11,837 bases of DNA, from the NCBI GenBank assembly GCA_000432895.1, contig FR889415.1, positions 1 through 11,837 on the forward strand. Direction: 5' to 3'. This DNA is from Firmicutes bacterium CAG:449 (lineage in GTDB: Bacteria; Bacillota_I; Bacilli_A; RFN20; CAG-449). The notes under the pieces are model-generated. The model ran no database searches. It was not told the origin of the DNA and was given only the letters and a program-made list of their open reading frames with translations. The position numbers and the translations under genes were made by a program. This document shows positions 6,886 to 11,837 of this stretch, piece after piece (position 1 is the first letter of the stretch; every line of letters begins with the position of its first letter).

Positions 6886-7278
6886 TTAACTAAACAATTC
6901 TAAAATAAAATACTTCTCATTTTTAGCTTCTTCATCACAAACATTTGTTTTTAATTTTCCTTCTAAAACATAGCCTAAACCTTGATCAATTAATAAAACA
7001 ATTGTGCCATTATAATAAACAGAACAATGTTCATCAAATTTAAACATATCTAAATTATTAACAATAATTGTTTGATGATCATTTTTTGAATATTCAAAAA
7101 CTAAATTTTCATAAGTTTCAATCAATTTTTCTTTGTAAAAATACGTATTCTTTATATCTTCTACACTTCTACTAGCACCAATAACTTTATAAGTATAAGA
7201 AAAAGAAACTGGTTCTTGAGTACAAACAGCAATTGTGGAAATTAAAGTAATACTAGTTAAAAATAGATAATTATTCAT
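6886..7278 (-). CDS. Small exported protein of unknown function
   Basis: I do not recognise this 130-residue protein. Residues 4-19 form a hydrophobic N-terminus ending at Cys19 (TIAVC). This is either an uncleaved anchor or a weak signal peptide; the residue before the Cys is Val rather than Gly/Ala/Ser, so a lipobox is not convincing. The rest is a polar domain with a Tyr-rich KNTYFYKEKLIETYENLVFEY stretch (about 43-63, helical) followed by alternating beta-like segments (TIIVNN, TIVLLID, YFILELF) and two Cys. Start ATG 7278 follows GAGG by 8 nt. It lies 42 nt downstream of prmC. In Bacillus spoIIR occupies a slot after prmC, but I see no SpoIIR-like motif here. Confidence 0.6.
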   Translation of the reverse strand: MNNYLFLTSITLISTIAVCTQEPVSFSYTYKVIGASRSVEDIKNTYFYKEKLIETYENLVFEYSKNDHQTIIVNNLDMFKFDEHCSVYYNGTIVLLIDQGLGYVLEGKLKTNVCDEEAKNEKYFILELFS

Positions 7279-7280
7279 TT

Positions 7281-7312
7281 TTTTGACCTCTTCATAATTA
7301 ATTTGGTCAAAA
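7281..7312 (-). promoter_or_regulatory. Inverted repeat overlapping the RBS of the small exported gene
   Basis: TTTTGACC (7281-7288) and GGTCAAAA (7305-7312) are perfect 8-bp arms with a 16-nt loop in the prmC-ORF gap. In the mRNA the 3' arm would pair the GG of the GAGG ribosome site. No T-run follows on the minus strand, so it is not an obvious terminator. It may be a protein-binding dyad or a translational control hairpin. Confidence 0.4.
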
Positions 7313-7320
7313 TTATAAAT

Positions 7321-8154
7321 TTAATACTTTAAATAAATAGCAAAACGAACATATTTATTTATATCTAATAAATATTGACTATGAAATTGTGGTAAATAAA
7401 TATTTTTTATATTTTCTAAATTAGATTTTAAATCAGGAGAAATTTCAAAAAAAACTGCTTTTAAAAAAGAAAATTTTTTTATTTGTAAAAATATTTTCTT
7501 ATAAATAGCTAATCCTTTATCTTCCGCAAATAAAGCTAAATGTGGCTCATTATCAAGAACTCTTTTAGAAACATAATTATCTTTATTGATATAAGGTGGA
7601 TTAGATACTACTATATCAAAATCATCATTAGTTACATTATCTAAACAATCTGATAATATAAAATCAATATTTGCGTTATTATCAAATGCATTTTTTTTGG
7701 CAATTTCTAAAGCTTTTTGAGAAATATCAACCGCTAGAATAAAAGAATTAATATTTCTTTTATCAAGTTCTTTTTTTAAAGAAATAGCAATACAACCAGA
7801 GCCAGTTCCAATTTCAAGGATTTTAATATTTTTATAATTATTATCAAAAATATAATTTAAAACATGCTGAACTAACTCTTCTGTTTCGTTACGAGGGATT
7901 AAAACATTATTATCAACATAAAATTTATAGCCAAAAAATATTTGATAATTTAATAAATAACTAACTGGAATTTTTTTTGCTAATTTCAACTTTTTTAAAT
8001 ATTCTTCATCATCAAATTCTTTTTCTTTTAAAGAAATTAATTGATATTCTTGTAAAGAAAAAGTGTCTAATAATAGCCACTTTATTTCTTCAAAAGATAA
8101 ATTATCATCTACAAATTCTTTCGAATAATTAATTATCTCTTTTAATGTTTTCAT
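7321..8154 (-). CDS. prmC: Release-factor glutamine N5-methyltransferase (PrmC/HemK)
   Basis: It methylates the Gln of the GGQ motif in release factors RF1 and RF2 using S-adenosylmethionine, in the cytoplasm. The 277-residue length is normal. An N-terminal helical bundle (1-70) binds the release factor. The segment FFGYKFYVDNNVLIPRNETEELV (about 73-95) corresponds to the conserved G-x-x-F...IPRPETE region, with Asn replacing the second Pro. The Rossmann-fold SAM loop is EIGTGSG (114-120), the acidic strand end is AVDIS (141-145), and the catalytic NPPY is at 185-188. FEISP follows at 236-240. The ATG at 8154 overlaps the prfA stop by one base (TAATG), and only a weak GAAGAAAA precedes it, so translation is probably coupled to prfA, its substrate's gene. 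Confidence 0.95.
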   Translation of the reverse strand: MKTLKEIINYSKEFVDDNLSFEEIKWLLLDTFSLQEYQLISLKEKEFDDEEYLKKLKLAKKIPVSYLLNYQIFFGYKFYVDNNVLIPRNETEELVQHVLNYIFDNNYKNIKILEIGTGSGCIAISLKKELDKRNINSFILAVDISQKALEIAKKNAFDNNANIDFILSDCLDNVTNDDFDIVVSNPPYINKDNYVSKRVLDNEPHLALFAEDKGLAIYKKIFLQIKKFSFLKAVFFEISPDLKSNLENIKNIYLPQFHSQYLLDINKYVRFAIYLKY

Positions 8155-9236
8155 TATTTTTCTTCACTAGCAAGTTTATCTTGTTGATCAGCATTAATTA
8201 AAGCATCAAGAATTTCTTCTAAATCACCTTCCATAACACGATCAAGTTTTTGAATAGTAAAACCAATACGATGATCTGTAACTCTATTTTGAGGATAATT
8301 ATATGTTCTAATTTTTTCAGAACGTTCACCTGTACCAACTTTTAATCTTCTTTCTGAATCAATTTTTTCATTTTGTTCAGCTTGAGCGGCCGCATAAACT
8401 CTTGCTCTAAGAAGATTCATAGCAATTTCTCTATTTTGTAATTGAGATCTTTCAACTTGGCAAGCTACTACAATACCAGTAGGAATATGAGTAATTCTAA
8501 CAGCAGATTCTGTTTTATTAACATTTTGTCCACCCGCTCCAGAAGAACGATATGTATCAATTTGTAAATCATTAGGATTAATATTAACTTCTACTTCTTG
8601 AGTTTCTGGCATTACTAAAACTGTTGCAGTAGAAGTATGAATTCTTCCACTTGCTTCTGTCTTTGGAACACGTTGAACACGATGTGCTCCTGATTCAAAT
8701 TTTAGTCTTGAATAAACACCTTCACCTTTAATCATAAAAGAAATCGAAGCAAATCCCCCCATTTCAGATTCATTAGAATCTAAAACTTGAATTTTCCAAC
8801 CTTTTTGTTCGGCATAACGAGTGTACATTCTAAACAAATCACCAGCAAAAATATTTGCTTCATCACCACCAGCAGCACCTCTAATCTCACAAATAATATT
8901 CTTTTCATCATTTGGATCCTTAGGAATTAACATAATTTTAATTTCATCATATAATTCTGAACTTTTAGTAGTTAAATCTTTGATATTTTCTTTAGCAAAT
9001 GCGACTATTTCTGGATCTTCATCATTTTCCATTATTTTTGAGTCTTCAATATCTTGAAGCATTTTTTTATATTCTTGATATTTTTCAACTGGTTCTTCTA
9101 AATTTGCTCTTTCTTTATTTAATTCAGTCATTTTTGAAATATTTGATACAATATCATCTTGACATAAAAGATCATCAATTTCTTTTAAGCGTTTTTCCAT
9201 CGAATCAAGTCTTTCAATCATCTTATCTTGTTGCAT
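8154..9236 (-). CDS. prfA: Peptide chain release factor 1
   Basis: RF1 reads UAA and UAG in the ribosomal A site and triggers peptide release. The 360-residue protein is full length. A coiled-coil domain 1 (about 1-105) is followed by the decoding domain with RVPKTEASGRIHTS (189-202), whose PKT at 191-193 is the PxT-type codon-reading tripeptide of RF1. Catalytic GGQ lies at 235-237 in SSGAGGQNVNKTESAVR, the Gln being the PrmC target. The C-terminal domain has the usual GERSEKIRTYNYPQNRVTDHR-type region (303-323). Start ATG 9236 has AAGGTG 8 nt upstream. RF1 is distinguished from RF2 by PxT instead of SPF and by length. It heads the minus-strand unit and is divergent from a TetR-like gene across a 121-nt gap. 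Confidence 0.97.
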   Translation of the reverse strand: MQQDKMIERLDSMEKRLKEIDDLLCQDDIVSNISKMTELNKERANLEEPVEKYQEYKKMLQDIEDSKIMENDEDPEIVAFAKENIKDLTTKSSELYDEIKIMLIPKDPNDEKNIICEIRGAAGGDEANIFAGDLFRMYTRYAEQKGWKIQVLDSNESEMGGFASISFMIKGEGVYSRLKFESGAHRVQRVPKTEASGRIHTSTATVLVMPETQEVEVNINPNDLQIDTYRSSGAGGQNVNKTESAVRITHIPTGIVVACQVERSQLQNREIAMNLLRARVYAAAQAEQNEKIDSERRLKVGTGERSEKIRTYNYPQNRVTDHRIGFTIQKLDRVMEGDLEEILDALINADQQDKLASEEK

Positions 9237-9322
9237 AATTTTATCACCTTATCTAATATAACAAATAAAAAATTTTTTTTAAACACAAGAAAAGTAAAAA
9301 AAGAAAAAAGATTAAATTTATT

Positions 9323-9351
9323 TATACAACTGTTACTTTTTTTGCTAGAAT
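9323..9351 (+). promoter_or_regulatory. Promoter of the tetR-pepT unit, predicted leaderless
   Basis: TATACA (9323-9328, 4 of 6 to TTGACA), a 17-nt spacer, then TAGAAT (9346-9351) preceded by the extended -10 TGC. The predicted +1 is 9358, the A of the regulator's ATG. The rest of the 9237-9357 gap is A/T tracts plus the prfA ribosome site. I found no convincing prfA promoter there. Confidence 0.6.
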
Positions 9352-9357
9352 AGTTAT

Positions 9358-9906
9358 ATGGATGCAAGAATTTATAAAACAGAGAAAAAAATAAAAATGT
9401 CCTTTTTAAATATTTTACAAAAAAAGGAATTAAATGATATTACAGTTTCTGAATTATGTCGAGAATGTAATATTCATCGTAAAACATTTTACGCTCATTA
9501 TCGTAATACTTCAGAAATTATTGAAGACTTACAAAGTGAAGCTATTAATGGTCTTTGCTCATTACTTGATAATGTTTTATCAGGATCTATCAATAATTTA
9601 GATGAACTATTTAATGAAGTAAATACCTATTTATTAGATAACTTCGAAATATATCATTTGCTTGCAAAAACACTTCTTTTAAGTGGATTTTTAAAACAAT
9701 TAGGTGAAAAATTTACTTTAATAATTTCTAAAGCATTTGCTGAAAAAAATATTAGTGATTATGATCGTTATTCTTATTATTTTTTATCTGCCGGAATTAG
9801 TTCTTTATATTCAAGATGGTTAATAAACCCTGAACAAGAAAATTTAAACAATATTACTTCTATTTGCATTCAAATGTGTAATAAAAGAATAACTATAGGA
9901 GAATAA
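9358..9906 (+). CDS. TetR/AcrR-family regulator upstream of pepT
   Basis: A 182-residue regulator. Its N-terminal helix-turn-helix (about 8-55) reads KIKMSFLNILQKKELNDITV, then SELCRECNIHRKTFYAHY, close to the TetR subgroup with INRxTFYxHY. The C-terminal half is helical and of unknown ligand. The ATG at 9358 is needed to keep the whole DNA-binding domain, yet there is no ribosome site upstream and the -10 box ends 6 nt before the ATG, so the mRNA appears leaderless. The stop is 3 nt before the pepT start, and its last codons contain the pepT ribosome site, so regulator and peptidase are co-transcribed. Whether it controls pepT, itself or something elsewhere cannot be told; DhaS-type activators share this subgroup look. 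Confidence 0.88.
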   Translation: MDARIYKTEKKIKMSFLNILQKKELNDITVSELCRECNIHRKTFYAHYRNTSEIIEDLQSEAINGLCSLLDNVLSGSINNLDELFNEVNTYLLDNFEIYHLLAKTLLLSGFLKQLGEKFTLIISKAFAEKNISDYDRYSYYFLSAGISSLYSRWLINPEQENLNNITSICIQMCNKRITIGE

Positions 9907-9909
9907 ATC

Positions 9910-11109
9910 ATGGAAAAAATCGAAAACAAATTTATTAGATATGTAAAAATAGATACTGAATCAAGTGAAAACTCTTCAACATATCCTTCAACTAGTAAAC
10001 AATTAATTTTAGCTAATCTATTAAAAGATGAATTAAATAATTTAGGCTTAGAAGCAGAAGTTGATGAATTTGGTTTAGTCTATTGTAAAATTGAAGGCGA
10101 TAATTCAAAAAAGAAAATTGGTTTAATTGCCCATATGGATACTGCTCCTACGCTTCCAGGAGGAAATTTTGAGCCAAGATTTATATATAATTATGATGGT
10201 AATGATATTAAACTAAATGAAAAATATACTCTTTCACCAAAACAATTTCCAACTTTAAAAAATGAAATTAATAAAACATTAATTGTTACCGATGGTGAAC
10301 ATCTTTTAGGTGGTGATGATAAAGCAGGAATTGCTATTATTATGGCAATTTGTGAATATTATGCTAAAAATAAAGACATTAATCATGCTCCAATTAGAAT
10401 TTGTTTTACTCCTGATGAAGAAATTGGAAGTGGCGCAGATCATTTTGATGTCAAAAAAATGGATGCCGATATTGCTTATACTCTTGATGGAGGAGAAACC
10501 AACCAAATCAATTATGAAAACTTTAATGCTGCTTCATGTAAAGTTCAAATTCAAGGAGTTGGTATTCATCCAGGGGACGCCAAAGATAAAATGATTAATG
10601 CTATTTTGCTTAGTGTGGAATTTAATAATTTACTTAATCCAGAAATGATTCCATCAAAAACTGAAGGCTATCAAGGTTTTAATCATCTTGAAGAAATTTC
10701 TGGTGATGTTGAAAATTGTACAATGAGTTATATTTTAAGAAATCATGATGAAAATATTTTATCTCAACAAAAAGAATCATTTTTAAAAGCAAAAGAAACT
10801 ATTGAAAACAAATATCCACTTGCAAAAGTTAATTTAGAAATAAAAGACCAATATCGTAATATGAAATATTATTTTGATAAAGATGATTTAGCTATTAAAA
10901 AAATCCAAGAAACTTATAAACAATTAAATTTACATTATACATCTGTTCCAATTAGAGGTGGAACTGATGGAGCTAGAATTACTTATATGGGATTACCTTG
11001 TCCAAATCTTGGTAATGGTGATAGATTATGTCATGGAAGATTTGAACATGTTGTAGTTCAAGAAATGTATGAAATGTTTGAAATTATAAAACATTTATTA
11101 GAAAACTAG
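9910..11109 (+). CDS. pepT: Peptidase T (M20 tripeptide aminopeptidase)
   Basis: A cytoplasmic di-zinc aminopeptidase that removes the N-terminal residue of tripeptides. The 399-residue protein keeps the M20B layout: AHMDTAP (74-80) with ligand His75 and Asp77, GGDDKAG (134-140) with the bridging Asp, FTPDEEIG (167-173) with catalytic Glu170 and ligand Glu171, TLDGGE (191-196) with Asp193, the dimerisation/lid domain with GVGIHPGDAKDKMINA, and RGGTDGARITYMGLP (349-363). The C-terminal ligand is probably His375 in CHGRFEH. The stretch before it (PNLGNGDRL) differs from the usual PNIFTGGxNxHG, so it is a divergent PepT. AGGAG lies 8 nt before the ATG. It ends in TAG and overlaps the converging small ORF by 26 nt. 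Confidence 0.92.
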   Translation: MEKIENKFIRYVKIDTESSENSSTYPSTSKQLILANLLKDELNNLGLEAEVDEFGLVYCKIEGDNSKKKIGLIAHMDTAPTLPGGNFEPRFIYNYDGNDIKLNEKYTLSPKQFPTLKNEINKTLIVTDGEHLLGGDDKAGIAIIMAICEYYAKNKDINHAPIRICFTPDEEIGSGADHFDVKKMDADIAYTLDGGETNQINYENFNAASCKVQIQGVGIHPGDAKDKMINAILLSVEFNNLLNPEMIPSKTEGYQGFNHLEEISGDVENCTMSYILRNHDENILSQQKESFLKAKETIENKYPLAKVNLEIKDQYRNMKYYFDKDDLAIKKIQETYKQLNLHYTSVPIRGGTDGARITYMGLPCPNLGNGDRLCHGRFEHVVVQEMYEMFEIIKHLLEN

Positions 11110-11452
11110 CAATTCCATTATTATTTATCACAATATAATTAACTTGATTATTATAACTAGCTTCTAAATAAATATTTTTTTCATATTTAAAAAAATAGTA
11201 ATAGGCATAATCTAATAAAAATAAATCATCTTTAGTTTCATTTAAGCAAATAATGATATATAAATCATTATTTTCAAAATAAGCATTAAAATTTTGTATT
11301 TCATTTGTTTTATAAATTTCAATATTTTCATAAGTGATCACTTCATTTTTATGATTAAAATAAGTAATTGAAACTAAAAAAAATGAACTAAAGAATAAAA
11401 ATAATATTAAGGAAATAAACCAAATAAAGTTTTTAAAAAAGGATATTTTCAT
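11084..11452 (-). CDS. Small membrane-anchored protein of unknown function
   Basis: I do not recognise this 122-residue protein. MKISFFKNFIWF leads into a long hydrophobic segment (about 8-30), a signal anchor, followed by an outside-type domain rich in Tyr, Asn and Ile (for example DLYIIICLNETKDDLFLLDY). The architecture resembles the broken gene at 6324-6849 but I see no clear sequence match. The ATG at 11452 is 5 nt after the tadA stop. The AAAGGA there is only 1 nt from the ATG and both lie in a perfect hairpin, so the true start is doubtful; AAGGA at 11466-11470 is 13 nt away. The frame stays open upstream into tadA. The stop lies inside the pepT 3' end. It may be a weakly expressed real gene or a spurious ORF. 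Confidence 0.45.
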   Translation of the reverse strand: MKISFFKNFIWFISLILFLFFSSFFLVSITYFNHKNEVITYENIEIYKTNEIQNFNAYFENNDLYIIICLNETKDDLFLLDYAYYYFFKYEKNIYLEASYNNQVNYIVINNNGIASFLINVL

Positions 11453-11459
11453 ATCCTTT
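11438..11459. terminator. Perfect hairpin between tadA and the small ORF, possibly bidirectional terminator
   Basis: On the minus strand AAAGGATAT-GAAA-ATATCCTTT: 9-bp perfect stem, GNRA-type tetraloop, then three more Ts (11437-11435). On the plus strand the same stem is followed by ATTTTTTCC and a further T-run, a better U-tract, so it could end pepT transcripts as well as tadA transcripts. The stem holds only two G-C pairs. It also covers the apparent ATG (11452-11450) of the small ORF. Confidence 0.5.
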
Positions 11460-11837
11460 ATTTTTTCCTTTTTTTTATAAAATATTCTTTTATTATTTGT
11501 AAACATTCATCATTTTCTAAATATGAAATAAGTGGATAATAATTCATTTTAGGAATAAAAAAGAAATCGTACAAACCTCCACATGCGCCATTTTTATAAT
11601 CTTTGGCTCCAAAAACAATCTTTTTTATTTTGGCTTGTTGAATAGCACCTACACACATTTGACATGGCTCAAGAGTTACATATAAAACACATTTATCTAA
11701 ACAATAATTATGTAGTTTTTTACTTGCTTCAATTATACAATTAATTTCTGCATGACTAATAATTAATTGATCTTTTTGTTTAGTATTATGGCTAGAAGCA
11801 ATAACTTTATCATCCATGACTAAAACAGCCCCAACAG
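11458..11837 (-). CDS. tadA: tRNA-specific adenosine deaminase TadA, N-terminus cut by window edge
   Basis: TadA converts A34 of tRNA-Arg(ACG) to inosine. About 125 residues are visible. The frame stays open to the window edge, where VGAVLVMDDKVIASSHN matches the typical N-terminal strand region, so the Met encoded at 11817 is internal and the true start lies beyond 11837. The zinc and proton-shuttle motif is HAEI (His ligand, catalytic Glu) and the second ligand pair is in LEPCQMCVGA (PCxxC). FGAKDYKNGACGGLYDF follows as in bacterial TadA. The C-terminal helix ends with a Lys/Arg-rich tail (KKRKK). It is followed after 5 nt by a small membrane ORF. CMP/dCMP and guanine deaminases share the fold, but the motif context fits TadA. 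Confidence 0.92.
   Translation of the reverse strand, partial: VGAVLVMDDKVIASSHNTKQKDQLIISHAEINCIIEASKKLHNYCLDKCVLYVTLEPCQMCVGAIQQAKIKKIVFGAKDYKNGACGGLYDFFFIPKMNYYPLISYLENDECLQIIKEYFIKKRKK

Noticed and set aside
8386..8393. GCGGCCGC (a NotI site) in very AT-rich DNA
   Set aside because: It encodes three consecutive Ala in a normal part of RF1; rare but explained by coding sequence.
8821..9238. Two overlapping plus-strand ORFs (8821-9057 and 8999-9238)
   Set aside because: They lie antisense within the conserved prfA reading frame, have low-complexity translations and no ribosome sites.
9255..9283. Possible prfA promoter (TTTAAA-17-TGT-TATATT, minus strand)
   Set aside because: The predicted +1 would fall inside the AAGGTG ribosome site, so this -10 box cannot serve a transcript using that site.
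9324..9359. Imperfect inverted repeat ATACAAC...GTTATAT around the pepT-regulator promoter
   Set aside because: One mismatch in 7-bp arms spaced by 22 nt in AT-rich DNA is not distinguishable from chance.
10306..10594. Plus- and minus-strand ORFs inside pepT
   Set aside because: Shadow frames of the pepT metal-binding region, which is conserved in the pepT frame.

Overview
The window is strongly AT-rich DNA from a low-GC Bacillota-type bacterium. The standard bacterial code applies. Trp is encoded by TGG throughout, no conserved gene has an in-frame TGA, and the threonylcarbamoyl-AMP synthase gene ends in TGA, so this is not a TGA=Trp mollicute. AGGAG-type ribosome sites, short gene overlaps and the gene order prfA-prmC-...-ywlC-rpiB all fit the Bacilli. 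An uncultured gut lineage near Erysipelotrichales, RF39 or Acholeplasmatales is my guess, not a result.

Layout. From the left edge to about 6.2 kb everything reads on the minus strand. In transcription order it holds a TetR-family regulator, a GPH (MelB-like) sugar:cation symporter, a GH36 alpha-galactosidase, a GT-B-like protein of unknown role, then Sua5/YwlC and RpiB. The first four look like one galactoside operon. It has a recognisable control region at 6178-6261 with a promoter, two palindromes and a cre-like site. YwlC and RpiB are housekeeping genes that may have their own promoter just before ywlC. A rho-independent terminator at 6275-6300 separates this operon from the next minus-strand unit, prfA-prmC-small exported ORF-broken small membrane gene. 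Divergent from prfA, a second TetR-like regulator and peptidase T (pepT) run on the plus strand. At the right edge tadA enters on the minus strand, followed by a small membrane-anchored ORF that converges on pepT and overlaps its end.

How the genes work together. The symporter would import an alpha-galactoside, the cytoplasmic GH36 enzyme would release galactose, and the TetR protein would control the operon at its own promoter while a CcpA-type regulator ties it to carbon status. The GT-B-like protein is translationally coupled to the galactosidase but has no obvious place in a purely catabolic pathway, and it is the least explained part of the window. PrfA, PrmC, YwlC and TadA belong to translation and tRNA modification. 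PepT and its upstream regulator form a two-gene peptide-degradation unit.

Main points for a second look: the operator/cre region; the unknown GT-B protein in a galactoside operon; two genes whose -10 boxes lie at leaderless-mRNA distance from the ATG and which lack Shine-Dalgarno sites; a small membrane gene broken by two frameshifts, one at a T8 tract; and a perfect hairpin with a GAAA loop that swallows the start site of the small ORF after tadA.
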